Shown: piece by piece, positions 22,042 through 33,252 of the stretch | How the letters are laid out: each line of letters begins with the position of its first letter | Numbering within the stretch: the stretch's first letter is position 1 | From: Hymenopus coronatus | Taxonomy: Eukaryota > Arthropoda > Insecta > Mantodea > Hymenopodidae | Direction of reading: 5' to 3' | Assembly (NCBI GenBank): GCA_030762935.1 | Contig: CM060896.1 | Span: 15,861,527 to 15,925,526, forward strand | Length of the DNA: 64,000 nt | Made by a program: the position numbers and the translations under genes | The notes under the pieces: generated by a model | The model's input: the letters and a program-made list of their open reading frames with translations, nothing else | The model's database searches: none | Told to the model about the DNA's origin: nothing

Positions 22042-22726
22042 CATCTGACTTTCTCTACGTTTCTGTAACAGCTTATCCTTCTACTTTATGCTAATTGAGT
22101 TAAAGAATATCAGAAACGGTCTCATTGTTTACTCTCTTGTAAGTAGAGGGAAGTGAAATAAACTAGCCTAAAGCGATAGTCAAATATTTTAAAAGCTGGT
22201 AGACAAATTCCCGTATGAGAAAAGTTCAAGTATTTTAAAACTGAAATGCACAACAAGGAATATATAAAAAAAATGGTCATTCCACGAAAAAATGTATATG
22301 ACATAAATTACATGTTTTAACGAGATCTACAATTTTTATGTTGTAAGTTTTTCTATTTCTTACGCTTTACCAGTAATACCAAATTCAGAAAAATTCATTC
22401 AGAATGAAGAGATCTTTAGAGGCTATTCCCAGAAAATTCAAGAAATACATTTAATTTGTCAGGTAAGTATATTTAATATACGATATTTTAATCAAAATCG
22501 TTAGAGCCATTTTTGAGAAAATCAAAATTTTCGAAAAAAGTTTCATTTAAAGGATAGTTTTGGGTGGGAGGACTTTTCTCAATCTTTGTGTCGCATCCAA
22601 GTTTCGTATTTTACGGACCTTTTTCCAAAACGTGTATTTCCGATGAAATCTCGGTATTGGATTTTTAGGTGCAATACAATATCTTCTCTATGCACTATGT
22701 ATATAAGTACGTATAGAGAAAGTAAA
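22042..22726 (+). mobile_element. H repeat, head clipped
   Basis: The head hairpin has collapsed to ACATCTGACTTTCTC. The simple-repeat tract and neighbouring DNA are deleted (about 22615-22635). The tail is intact (GTATAGAGAAAGTA). Confidence 0.8.
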
Positions 22727-22739
22727 AATGTATTAGTTA

Positions 22740-23310
22740 AATATTAAGCAAGCTACAATTGTGTATAGTAACGGGAATAGGTTTAAATAATAAGATATCT
22801 TTCATACTACGGAGATTTATCACCTATAGATAAAGAAGATACAGGCAGATAATGGAATTTCTGGTGCAACCTGTATAATCGTTACCTAGGTATAAGGTTA
22901 TAAAATCAAAACTGTTTCTCCCAGGCTGTGCTGGTGCTTGTGATGTAAAGTGTACCCGACAACGGAAGCACGGACAATTTACCACGCCTGATAACGTGTC
23001 CAATGTTGCCAATCCCGGAACACTGAGATAACCGCAGCAGCATCAGGTGCTTTACGATCCACTTCTTTACGCGACGCTAAACGTCGCCGATAATGGTACA
23101 TCCGGCTTGTAAATCTCGACGGCGGAAGTTCGCCGTGTAATGGCTATTTACATATTGATGAAACACTTTCAACATGGCGCTGCTTCCTTTTCTCACACCA
23201 TGGAGTACAGGTTTTGGTTTGCAAAGCTTCCCACACTGGCAAGTGTATTACTCTCCATAATTCACCCTAGGAAGTGGCGACTCCAGTTTTCTGATTAAAA
23301 CATATGAAAA
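22740..23310. other. Unassigned DNA
   Basis: The central part (22980-23200) is more GC-rich than the surroundings. No domain or RNA is recognised. Confidence 0.3.
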
Positions 23311-23313
23311 TAA

Positions 23314-23453
23314 TCTGATGTGTTACACTCATATGACTTTCATTTCATCGCTGTAACAAATTATTGCTTAAAAGCTTACTCTTCTATCTACTTCATGATA
23401 ATCATGGGAAATTGCCCTTATTCCTTGGTTCCTTGTAAATAGCAGGGAAATAA
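23314..23453 (+). mobile_element. H head fragment, first of a tandem cluster
   Basis: TCTGATGTGTTACACTCATATG head. It stops at TAGCAGGGAAATAAA where the next head begins. Confidence 0.8.
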
Positions 23454-23454
23454 A

Positions 23455-24306
23455 TCTGATGTGTTCCATTCACATGGCTTTCTCTACATCTCTGCAACAA
23501 CTTATTGCTTCTATTTACTTCAGTTTAATAGAGAAAACAATAGCAGAAATAGTCTCATTACTTGCTTCCTTATAAGTAAAAGGGAAATAGGGAATACTAT
23601 AGGCTAAACTGATAATCACTGGTTGCTATGTGACTGAAGTTCCTTTGTTTGTATGGACAGTAGTTGACAAATTCCTGTAGGGAAAAGTATAAGTTTTTCA
23701 AAGCTGAAACCAAAAATAAGGAATATGTCAAAAACGATCAACTCCACGAAAAAAAATGAATATGACATAACTTGTATGTTTTAATGTGCTCTACATTTTT
23801 TGTGTGTTAAGTTTTTGTCCATCTCTTACGGTTTAGCAGTTATGCAAAATTCCGTAAAATTGATCCAGAATAAAGTAGTCTTCAGAGGCTATTCCCAGAA
23901 AATTAAAGATATACATTTTATTTGTCAGGTAAATATCTTTAATATTTGACATTTTAATCAAAATCATTAGAGCCATTTTTAAGAAAATGAAAATTTTCGA
24001 AAAAACTTCCGTGTAAAGGGTAGTCAGGGATGGGGGGATTTTCTTGAAAATCTTCGTGTCGCATCCTTGGAAGATACCAAACTTAAATACTAAGTTTGGT
24101 ATTTAACGGTCTTTTCGTTTTTTGAGCTATGCTGTCCACAGACACACACACACACACGCACACACCTTTTTGTAAAAATGTTTTTTTTTTTTTGGATTCA
24201 GGGGGACCCAAAACATGTATTTCCGGTGAAATCTCGGTATCGAATTTTTGGGTGGTATGCAATACCTTCTCTATACACTATGTACATAGTACGTGTAGAG
24301 AAAGTA
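23455..24306 (+). mobile_element. H-A repeat, full length, in tandem cluster
   Basis: A clean head, a CA tract at 24141-24165, a 14-base T-run at 24180, and tail hairpin CACTATGTACATAGTACG followed by GTGTAGAGAAAGTA. The next head begins five bases later. Confidence 0.9.
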
Positions 24307-24310
24307 ACAT

Positions 24311-24418
24311 TCTAATGTGTTCCATTTACATGACTTTTTCTACATCTCTGGAATAAATTATTGTTAAAAAGCTTATTCTTCTATTTACAAGTGCTAATAG
24401 AGAAAAAATAAGAGAAAA
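24311..24418 (+). mobile_element. H head fragment in tandem cluster
   Basis: TCTAATGTGTTCCATTTACATG. It ends in GAGAAAAAATAAGAG and is followed by another head. Confidence 0.8.
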
Positions 24419-24420
24419 AA

Positions 24421-25232
24421 TCTGATGTGTTACGCTCACATGACCTTCTCTAGCTGCTCTACAAATAAACTTCTTACAAAAGATGATTTTTCTATCTACA
24501 AAGTGCTAATCGCGATAAACATTAGCAGAATATTCTTATTACTTAGTTCCTTTTAAAAAGAAGGGAACTAAAGTAATGCGGTATGCCAAAGTGATAGTGA
24601 AATGTTTTAAAAGCTGTCGTTATGCGATTGTCATTGCAAATGGCTTCTTTGCATGGCCAAGAGTAGAACAAAAGAAAAACGGACACTTCCTGTCTGAGAA
24701 AAGTTTAAGTAGTTTATAATTGAAACTAATTGCAAGGAATACCTCAAAAAGGTAAACTGTACAAAAAAAAGTATAAGGCATAAAATGTATTTTAATGAGA
24801 TCTACTTTTTTCTGTTGTAAGTTTTTGTGCATCTCTTACGGTTTACTAGTTATGCAAAATTCATCTAGAATAAACAGATCTTGAGAAGCTATTTCCACAA
24901 AATTCGAGATATACATTTTATTTCTGATGAAAATGGCTTTAATATGTGGAATTTTAATTAAAATTATTAGAACCATTTTTAAGAAAATAAAAATTTTCGA
25001 AAATTTTAGTTGGGGGTTTTGGGGATTTTCTTGAAAATCTTCGTGTCGCAGCCTTGGAAGATACCAAACTGAAGCACCAATTTTCGTTTTTTGAGCTATG
25101 CCGTCCACAGACACACACAGGGGGTCCTAAAACAAGTATTTTCGTTGAAATCTCGATATCGAATTTTTGGGTGGAATATAATGGCTTCTTTATCCACTAT
25201 GTACATTGTACATACGAGGCTAGGGAAAGTAA
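24421..25232 (+). mobile_element. H-B repeat, near full length, in tandem cluster
   Basis: H-B head TCTGATGTGTTACGCTCACATG. It ends with GAGGCTAGGGAAAGTA. The CA tract is almost absent (CAGACACACACAGGG). Confidence 0.85.
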
Positions 25233-25238
25233 AAACGT

Positions 25239-25297
25239 GAGGTGTTACGTTCACATAGATTTCTCTACTCATTTGTTGATACAAACTCTTCTTTAAA
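25239..25297 (+). mobile_element. H-B head fragment in tandem cluster
   Basis: GAGGTGTTACGTTCACATAGATTTCTC then a short body piece ending in an A-run. Confidence 0.65.
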
Positions 25298-25300
25298 AAA

Positions 25301-25446
25301 TCAGATGTGTTCAATTTATACGACTGGCTCTACATCTCTGTAACAAATTGGCAAAAAGCTTATTCTTCTATCTACTTCATGACAATTGAGATAAAGAATG
25401 ACAGAAATTGTCCTTATTACTTCGTTCCTTGTAAGTAGAAGAGGAA
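25301..25446 (+). mobile_element. H-A head fragment in tandem cluster
   Basis: TCAGATGTGTTCAATTTATACG, ACATCTCTGTAACAAATTG. It stops at AGTAGAAGAGGAAAA. Confidence 0.75.
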
Positions 25447-25448
25447 AA

Positions 25449-25651
25449 TCTAATGTGTTCCATTCATATGATGTCCTCTAGCAGTTCGGCAAACTAACCT
25501 TTTATTCAAAACATTTCCTGCTATCTACATTATGCTAATCTAGATAAACATAAATTGAATTACTCTTATTACTGGCTTTCTTTAGTTTTTGGGTACAATA
25601 CAATGCTTCATCTATACAGCTATACCTACATAGAGAAAGTATAAACTCGTC
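25449..25651 (+). mobile_element. H-B repeat with large internal deletion, end of cluster
   Basis: Head TCTAATGTGTTCCATTCATATG. After CTGGCTTTCTTTAG it jumps to TTTTTGGGTACAATACAATG and the tail ATAGAGAAAGTA. Confidence 0.75.
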
Positions 25652-25654
25652 AAA

Positions 25655-25790
25655 TATCAAAATTGTATACAATTTCAGGGATTCAACATGAAGATTGTCA
25701 AGACCAGTTATCATAATCTGCCTTTACGATTTTCTCAAAAATGGACTTGACGATTTTGATTAAAACACGATACGCTAAAGATGTAAGGTA
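25655..25790 (-). mobile_element. H internal fragment
   Basis: TTCAACATGAAGATTGTCAAG and CAAAAATGGACTTGACGATTTTG match the body in the minus sense. Confidence 0.55.
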
Positions 25791-25791
25791 A

Positions 25792-26415
25792 GTAAGAGAA
25801 TATTCAGCTGAATCGAAATGAAACGGTAGTTTGGAAAAGTTATGTGATTGCTGGGATCTAATTGAACAGATGAGAGGAAAGAGAATGAATGTGGCCAGTG
25901 CAGCAATGACATGCCCTCTCCACAGTGAGGTCATTCACCTCTACAGGCACTACCAGTAGCTCTCGGTGGGCGAACAACCTTGCACCGTAATTGGGCGCCA
26001 TTCTGTACACAAACATCTAACGGAGAACTTTTATAGTACAGTTGTGCCAACACATCGGCGATTACGTTCCTTGTGTGCTCTTAATGGTGCCACTTTTATT
26101 GAATGCCTGTTGTACACCTCCACTGTCGCAATTAAGCAACGCATGCAAATAGTCCTTTTCAAATACTTGATATGTAAGTCAACCATTCTGAACACATATT
26201 TGGTAATGTAAGCTAAATTTACAATTCATTTATTGATTGCCATGCCAACAAGCACTGTAAGATTTTGAGAGGTCATTAATACTTACATTAAGAAATGACG
26301 TAACACTCAAGACATATGCTACTTCAAGTAAAGAAACTATTGCAAAATGCATTAACAAAAGAGTTTATAAGAATTATTTAGACGTAGTTTTTCATTTGTT
26401 CACTTCGAGAATTCA
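25792..26415. other. Unassigned DNA
   Basis: An open frame of 81 codons (25966-26211, +) has no recognisable domain. No repeat family identified. Confidence 0.3.
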
Positions 26416-26417
26416 TT

Positions 26418-27238
26418 ACTTTCTCTATACGTACTATGTACACAGTGTAGAGAAGGTATTGTAATGCACCCAAAAATTCGATATCGGGATTTCACCGGAA
26501 AGACAAGTTTTGAGGCCCTCTGAATTAAAAAAAGCATTTTTAGACAAATGTCCGTGTGTGGTCTGCGGGCAGCATAGCTCAAAAACGAAAATAGCGTTTT
26601 AAAAACTAAACTTGGTATTTAAGTTTGGTGTCTTCCAAGGATGCGATACGAAGATTTTCAAGAAAATCACCCATCCCAAACTATCCTTTATATGGAAAAA
26701 AGTTCGAAAATGTTTATTTCCTTAAAAATAGTTGTGACGATTTGATTAAATTTTCTTGTATTTAAAATATTTACTTCCAAATAAAATGCATATCTTGAAT
26801 TTACTGAGAATAGCCTCTGAAGACTACTTTATTCTGGATGAACTTTTCGGAATTTTGTATAACTTCTAAACCGTAATACATGGACAAAAACTTACCACGC
26901 AAAAAAATATAGAGCAGATTAAAACACACAATTTATACTATATCATTTCTTTTCGTGGAGTTGATCAATTTTTGAGATATTCCTTGTTTTTAGTTTCAGC
27001 TTTGAGAAACTATACTTTTCTCATAGGGGAATTCTGTCCATACAAACAAAGGAACTTCAGCCACATAGCAACCAGCGTTTGAATCGCTTTAACGTATGAT
27101 ATTCCCTTATTTCGCTTCTACTTACAAGGTAGCAAATAATAAGACTATTTCTGTTAATTGTTTCTCGATGAGCATGAAGTAAATAGAAGCATAAGTTTTT
27201 TAACAATAATTTGTTGCAGAGATATACAGAAAGTCAGA
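26418..27238 (-). mobile_element. H-A repeat with precise head deletion
   Basis: Tail and body are intact. The head reads GAAAGTCAGATT: the 18 bases from TGTGAAT to CACATCA are missing between two TCA triplets. Confidence 0.85.
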
Positions 27239-27239
27239 T

Positions 27240-27488
27240 TGTTTTCTCTTAATGTTCAATAAAATATTGAAAAGCAACTTTGATTTATTACTTCCAAGTA
27301 TTTCAAAAAGTAATTGCCTAACCACGAACTGTAATTTACTTATCAGATCTGGAATGCTTGGGAAAACTCGACCCTGCAGACCTCGTATTCACAATATGCG
27401 TTCTCGACCTGACAATATGACTACGTAATCTGCTATATAAGTGCCTTAAGTTTACGAATACAAATTCATATGGACGATCATGATGACG

Positions 27489-27546
<58 letters not shown>

Positions 27547-27760
27547 TAATAATAATAATAATAATAGTTGTATGTGCACCTGGGTAATGTATAACAAAAT
27601 ATTGCAGGGAGGAGATAAAAATGAATGCTCCAAGAGTGAGTAGTGGTCTGCATTGAATGCCGAGGTTCACAGAAAATGCATGTTTTGAGGCTGCTTTATT
27701 CAATAACATATGTAGGTGTACTTTTTGTAAAACAACCGTTTGCGCACGTGCGAATGGCCA
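27240..27760. other. Unassigned DNA with (AAT)n
   Basis: Only the trinucleotide run at 27494-27567 is recognised. Confidence 0.35.
27494..27567. repeat. (AAT)n microsatellite
   Basis: About 25 AAT units with one ACA interruption near 27543. Confidence 0.95.
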
Positions 27761-27984
27761 GGTGGGTTACACTCAAAAGTTTCTCTAGCTGCTCAATAAA
27801 CACAGTTTTTAAAAAAAGATTCTTCTTCTTTCTACACCAAGCTATCCGAGATAAACATTAGCACAATGCTCTTATTATTTAGTTCTTTATAAGAAGGGAA
27901 CAAAAGCAATGCACTATACTTAAGTGACTGTCAAATGTTTTAAAAGCTGTCGTTATGCGATTGTCATTGCAAATCGTTTATTTT

Positions 27985-28074
27985 TTTAACGTCCTTTAAC
28001 CTGGTTGATCATATCGGACGATGAATGACATTGGTGAAATCATGCTCGAATGATCTCGGGGTACATGGAGCTTA
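27985..28074 (-). mobile_element. S2 SINE, 3' fragment, nested in H-B
   Basis: AACGTCCTTTAACCTGGTTG to GTACATGGAGCTTAAA matches the 3' third of S2. A T-run precedes it (its A-tail on the minus strand). Confidence 0.8.
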
Positions 28075-28138
28075 AATAGAACAAAAGAAAAACGAATACA
28101 CTCTGTCTGAGATAAGTATAAGTACTTTACAATTTAAA

Positions 28139-28795
28139 CGAGGCGTGGTTGAGTGGTTAGACCGCTCGCAATCCCGTACGCCCGCGTGTGGGAGTTTTTT
28201 TTTTTTTTTTTCATTTTGTTAATTACAAAAGGTATAAGTTATATTATAAATACAGTATATCAGTTCACAATTTATTATATATAGTTATGAACTATGCTGT
28301 CTGTGCGTTTAAATTAAACATGTGCAGGAAGATGGTAACAAAATGAGAAGGTTTTGTAATCGCTATAGAATGAGCAAGGCAAAAGCTGTTGCCGACTGCA
28401 GTGAAAGACGCCTATGTTTTTGCAGATCTTCTCTTGCTGCTCTAAGATGAGAACATAAACCGTCGACGCTGGGATGCGTTTCAGACAGCATATAATGCTG
28501 AAAGCCAAGTGCGAGCCAAGGATTTGTGATTGATAAAGCAGAGTCTGTGCGCATTTTCTCTGGGTCCTCCTCTTTCCACCGCCACTCTTTCCACAATTTA
28601 CTCCATCATCACCTTTTCTACCATAAATTTCGCTTATATTTCATATCATCCACTTCCTCATGCTCATGCATGGCTGTGGACCAACCCCTCTAACAGGTTC
28701 TCATTCTGTGGTTTCGTGACGTTGGCTTCCCAACAGGCTTCTGACCCCTAGGCATTGGCTTGTAAGTCCTAGGGAGAGTAAACCGATTACGAAAC
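28139..28795 (+). mobile_element. S3 SINE nested in H-B and itself split
   Basis: tRNA-like head GAGGCGTGGTTGAGTGGTTAG to GTGTGGGA (28139-28194). The body resumes at GATTTGTGATTG (28521) and ends near the CTGACCCCTAGGC...TAAGTCCTAGGG block. Confidence 0.75.
28195..28520 (-). mobile_element. Poly(A)-tailed retro-insertion of unknown origin inside S3
   Basis: It begins on + with 17 T (28195-28211), the poly(A) tail of a minus-strand transcript copy. It ends exactly where S3 resumes. I recognise neither a LINE domain nor a SINE. A 5'-truncated LINE 3' end or a processed pseudogene are both possible. Confidence 0.6.
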
Positions 28796-29345
28796 AAAAC
28801 AACTGAAACCAATAACACTGAGTATCTGAGAAACGGTTATCTCCACATCAAAAACGTGACGGATATAAAGCGACTGTTTTGAGCAGATCTACACTTTTTT
28901 GAGCAGTAAGTTTTTTTGTCTATCTCTTACGGTTTAGCAGTAAAGTGAAATTCGGCAAAAGTCATCCAGAATAAAGAGGTCTTCAGAGACTATTCCAAGA
29001 CAATTCAAGATATACGTTTTATTTGCCGTGTAAATATTTTTAATATACGGCATTTTAATCAAAATTGTTAGAAACACTATTGTGAAAATCAAAATGGGAG
29101 GGGGAGTGTTCCTTAAAATCTTCGTGTCGCATCATTGGAAGATATTAACTTATATACCAAGTTTGGTATTTTACCAAGTTTTCGTTTTTGAGTTATCGTG
29201 TTCACAGACAAATGTACACACACGGACCTTTTTCTAAAATAAAAATTCGGACTCACGGTGAAATCTCGATATCGAATTTTTGGATGGAATACAATACCTT
29301 CTCTATCCACTATGTACATTGTACATACGCACTAGAGAAAGTAAA

Positions 29346-29470
29346 AACTCAGCGCTTTTGAAGAAAGTTCTCCCATTTCAAACTACCTTCACATAACATT
29401 TTCATTATTTTTGTTTCTCTCAGGAATGCCTCTTAATGATTTTGATAAAAATATCTTTATTTCAAAAAAA
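29346..29470 (-). mobile_element. H body fragment
   Basis: CCCATTTCAAACTACC, TCTCAGGAATGCCTCTTAATG, minus sense; diverged. Confidence 0.5.
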
Positions 29471-29593
29471 TTACTTTCTCTATGGTAGGCAGAGGAGGTA
29501 TTGCATTCCACTCAGAAATTAGACACAGAGATTTCACCGGAAATACTGTTCGGAGATTTTAAGTCAAATACCCAGAATTCAAATAAGGCATTT
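29471..29593 (-). mobile_element. H tail fragment, diverged
   Basis: TTACTTTCTCTATGG, GAGATTTCACCGGAAATAC. The hairpin is degenerate. Confidence 0.65.
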
Positions 29594-29595
29594 TT

Positions 29596-30140
29596 GCTTT
29601 CTCTACCACTTGTATAGTAGATATGTATAGGAAGGAGATAGGTATTAAATTCCTCCCGAATCTTCGATACCGATATGTTAGCAAAATTAGATGTTATTAA
29701 CCTACTTAAAACCAATAAAAGCATTTTTTAAAAAATCCGTGTTTGTGTGTCTATGAACGATTTAACTCAAAAAGTAAAAATGAGTTAAATTCCAAATTTG
29801 GTTTTAAGTTCCGTTACCTTTCACAGATGTAACACGAAGGTTCACAAGAAAACCTTTCCACACGAAACTACATTTTTTGTAGATATAATTTTTTCCGAAA
29901 CTTTTGATATCTTAAAAATAACTCAAAAGAAACTAATTAAAACACCACACATTAAATTTTTGCCAGATAAATAAAATGCATAGCTTGAATTGTTTGTGGA
30001 TAGCCTCTTGGTTCGAAGCTTCTTTATGTGGTACGCAAACGCTAACCAATGGACGAAAACGTACTTAAAAAACAAAAAACAAAATATGCTCCTCATTTCT
30101 TTTAAAATATACGCTCTTTTTTTCAATATTTTTTTTTTAC
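29596..30140 (-). mobile_element. H repeat, old diverged copy, tail half
   Basis: CTTTCTCTACCAC tail, GTGTTTGTGTGTC tract, TAACACGAAGGTTCACAAG, AATTGTTTGTGGATAGCC. It is much more diverged than most copies. Confidence 0.6.
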
Positions 30141-30148
30141 TTTCACCA

Positions 30149-30410
30149 GCACGTATGTACACCTAGGAGGCCCGCGTTCGATTCCAAGCGCCAGGCATAT
30201 CTGAATTATGGTTGACGAAACGGCGTCTGGGCGGTTTTCTCCGGCTCCTCCATTTCCTCCACCACTCATTCCACCACTTACTCCATCATCCATTTCGCTT
30301 ACATTTGATATCATCCACTTCCTCACGGGCATTGCCGTGGTTTCCTGCCGTTGGCTCCCCGACAGGCTTCTGACCCCTAGACATCGCTTGTAAGTCCTAG
30401 GAGTGTGTCA
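30149..30410 (+). mobile_element. S3 SINE, plus strand
   Basis: B-box-like GCGTTCGATTCCAAGCGCC, then GGTTTTCTCCGGCTCC, a CTCCA/CTTCC-rich body and the TAAGTCCTAGGAG end. The first part of the tRNA-like head is missing. Confidence 0.75.
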
Positions 30411-30449
30411 GAGCCTAAAATACGTGGAGGGTAAATTGATCACGGAAAT

Positions 30450-30805
30450 AAATATTTTATTTTTCATATAAAATATATTTTGACATAGCATTTCATTAAG
30501 ATGGTTTGTCATTTTTAAGAAAATCGAAAAAATTGAAAATAAAAATGTTCCATTTAAACGAGTATGGGGTGGGAATTTTGTTGAAGCTCTTCTAGGCATA
30601 TTTGGAAGAGACTGTTGTGAAATACCGTATGAGGTATTTATACGAATTTTCGTTTTGAAGTTCAGCGGACCTTTCTAAAAATACTTTTTAGGATTCGGGA
30701 GTCCAAAAATGTGCATTTTCGATTAAATCTCGGTATCTAATTTTCTAAATTGAATGCACTACTTGCTCTTCTTACTGTACGCAGTAGAGAAATTAATAAA
30801 CGACG
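30450..30805 (+). mobile_element. H repeat tail half, old diverged copy
   Basis: TCATTTTTAAGAAAATCG, GGTGGGAATTTTGTTGAAG, GTGCATTTTCGATTAAATCTCGGTATC and a tail ending GTAGAGAAATTA. Confidence 0.6.
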
Positions 30806-30826
30806 TATCTTGCAGATAAAGCCTCT

Positions 30827-30897
30827 TCGCTGACGTAGCAGGAATCGAACCTGGCCACCACTGAACCATAACAGTTTTAATTACAGTGCTACACAAA
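30827..30897 (-). mobile_element. tRNA-like fragment with B-box
   Basis: On the minus strand GGTTCGATTCC follows GGTTCAGTGGTGG, a tRNA-like internal-promoter arrangement. The cloverleaf was not convincing. Confidence 0.4.
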
Positions 30898-30899
30898 AC

Positions 30900-31175
30900 A
30901 AAACACTTTCGGTCCGTAGACCATTAAAGTCAGTAGAGTAGAACATAATGACTTTCCTAATTATTAGCAGGATATTCACGGTTCGTGACCCGCGTGCAGG
31001 TCAAATCTATGTATTGCAATCTGACAGCGTCTGTCTTCTGTTTGCCAGCTTGTAACAGCTTCAGACGCGTTCGTATCTTTTGCCATCGCGTCTTCTTTCA
31101 AACTGTTATTCTTGTCTTACACCGTCCCCTGTTCCAACTGTCAGTAGCGGCTCGTAACTATACATTTCAGGTGTT
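30900..31175. other. Unassigned DNA
   Basis: No feature recognised. Confidence 0.3.
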
Positions 31176-31178
31176 TGC

Positions 31179-31301
31179 AAGTAATAAGACTATTTCTGCT
31201 AATTTTTTCTCGATTAGCATGAAGTAAATAGAAGCATAAGCTTTCTAACAATAATTTGTTACAGAGAGGTAGAGAAAGTCATGTGAATGTAACACATCAG
31301 A
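31179..31301 (-). mobile_element. H-A head fragment
   Basis: AAGTAATAAGACTATTTCTGC to ACACATCAGA, very close to consensus. The rest of the copy is absent. Confidence 0.85.
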
Positions 31302-31556
31302 TTTTTTTTCTTTCGGAACAAATATAAATGCAGCTTTTGCAGACCTCTCAAGGATTTCAATAAGAGTAAACTAAATGAATAGCAATCTGCTATTTTCTAT
31401 TTGTGTGAAAATAAATAAGAAGAAAAAGAAGAAGCTGGAGCATAGAATTGCAGAATATATTATGTTTTATAAATATAAATTTCTTTACATGTTTTAGTTT
31501 TTTTCGTGGTATTCTTGTAAATTTACTCGTACATTTAAATCAACAAATATAACAAA

Positions 31557-32715
31557 TCTGATCTGTTCCATTCACATGACTTTCTCTACATCGCTGTACC
31601 TATAATAATTATTGTTAAAAATCATATTCTTCTATCTGTTTTATGATAATCATGATAAACGTTAGCAGAAATGTTCTTAATTACTTGCTTATTGTAATTA
31701 GAAGGAAAATAAGGGAATACACTAGGCTCAAACGATACTCAAATCTTATAAAAGCTGGTTGCTATGTGTTTGAAGTTCCTTTGTTTGTACAGACAGGAGT
31801 GACAAATTCTCGTATGAGAAAAGTATTTTAAAACCGTTAACTAATAACAAGGAATATCTCAAAAACGGTTAACTCCACGAAAAAAAAAATGTATATATCA
31901 TAAATTGTGTTTTGATGAGATCTACATTTTTTGTGCAGAACTTTCTGTTTATCTCTTAGGATTTAACAGTTATGCAAAATTTCACAAAATCCATTCATGT
32001 TCTGCAGAGACTAACAATAACTATAACTCCATGGCACGACAGCTCACGGGGAACCTTGGCCTACCGCCCGGCCGCTGCGTTCCCCATCTCGGTCCACTAC
32101 AGACGTCATGGATGGGGTGCAGTATTGGAGGGTGAGACGTGGTCAGCGCCTCGAGCCCCTCCCGGCCGGTTAATGCGGTCCTCGCGACCTGGAGCCGCTA
32201 CTTCTCCATCAAGTAGCTCCTCAATTGGCCCCCCAGGGACCTCACGAGGCTGAGTGCACCCCGGTCCAGGTCTCCCAGCGGGGGAAAAATCCCCAGGCCG
32301 GTACTGGGGATCGAACCCAGGTCTCCCGCTTGGTAGGCAGTTCTGCAGAGACTATTACTAGAAAATCAAAGATATACAAGTAAACATCTTTAATATACGC
32401 TAGAGCCATTTTTGAGAGAGTAAAATGTTTCGTAAACTTTTCCTTGTAAAGGGTAGTTGGCGGTGGAGGAATTTTCTTTAAAATCTTTGTGTCGCATCTT
32501 TGGAAGATACTGAACTTGAATATCAAGTTTTGTATTCAACGGTCTTTTCGTGTTTGAGCTATGCTACATACAGACACACGGCCCTTTTTCTAAAAAAAAA
32601 AAAAAAAAGGCTTTTGGGGTTCAGGGGGTCCTAAAATATGCATTTCCGATAAAATCTCAGTAACGAATTTTTGGTGCATTACAACACCTTCTCTATATGT
32701 ATACGTGTAGAGAAA
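31557..32715 (+). mobile_element. H-A repeat interrupted by SINE S4
   Basis: Head TCTGATCTGTTCC. The body runs to TTCTGCAGAGACTA (32013), resumes at 32341 with the same 14 bases, and ends at GTGTAGAGAAAAG. An A-run replaces most of the simple-repeat tract (32592-32608). Confidence 0.85.
32000..32354 (-). mobile_element. S4 tRNA-derived SINE with 14-bp target duplication
   Basis: The insert 32014-32340 is GC-rich and flanked by TTCTGCAGAGACTA at 32000-32013 and 32341-32354. On the minus strand it starts CTGCCTACCAAGCGGGAGAC with B-box GGGTTCGATCCCC and ends in a simple GTTATAGTTATTG tail. Length is 327 bp. This is a clean retroposition, the best-dated event in the window relative to its H host. 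Confidence 0.9.
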
Positions 32716-32719
32716 AGAA

Positions 32720-33130
32720 AAGCAATTTGTAGAAGAATGGGTAGAAGAGGTAATGTAAATGAACGTAGGTATCTGATATTCTTTGTTTTCAAAAAGTCAT
32801 TATAGTCGCTTAAATGGCCTTCTGAAACTCCACGTTTAGATGCAGAAGCATGTTTTCAATGGCGCACACACAACGGGGAATGAATAGATGCAGAACAATG
32901 ACTTTGTGATTTGCTCACATAGTATCTATGTCAAAACCCGCGGTCTGGTTAACGTCTGGCTTCCTTCCTTCCTGGGATGAAAAACGGACGTGAAGTAGTG
33001 TGCATATATGCAAACCAAATAAAATGTGAAAACTCTAATATCAGAAACTGTTTAGTTGATTTCATAATATACTTCTGCTTCATAAATACCTAGCGTACAT
33101 ATAAACATGACTTTACAAAATTCCTCTAAC
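32720..33130. other. Unassigned DNA
   Basis: Nothing recognised. Confidence 0.3.
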
Positions 33131-33135
33131 GTTTT

Positions 33136-33246
33136 ACTTTCTCTACACATATTATGTACATAGTGTACACAGAAGGTATTGCACTCCACCCAAAAATTAA
33201 ATACTGAGATTTCACCGGAAATATATGTTTTAGGGTCCCCTGTATA
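33136..33246 (-). mobile_element. H tail fragment
   Basis: Hairpin arm, CACCGGAAATATATG and GGGTCCCCTGTAT. It is cut by the head of the next, oppositely oriented copy. Confidence 0.8.
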
Positions 33247-33252
33247 AAAAAA

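Larger units (their letters stand above)
27760..29343 (+). mobile_element. H-B repeat carrying nested SINE insertions
   Basis: Head GTTACACTCA near 27766. The H-B body runs 27775-27977, resumes 28077-28136 and again 28797-29343. The tail ends GTACATACGCACTAGAGAAAGTA. It is interrupted by an S2 fragment and by an S3 SINE that itself holds a poly(A) insertion. Confidence 0.8.
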
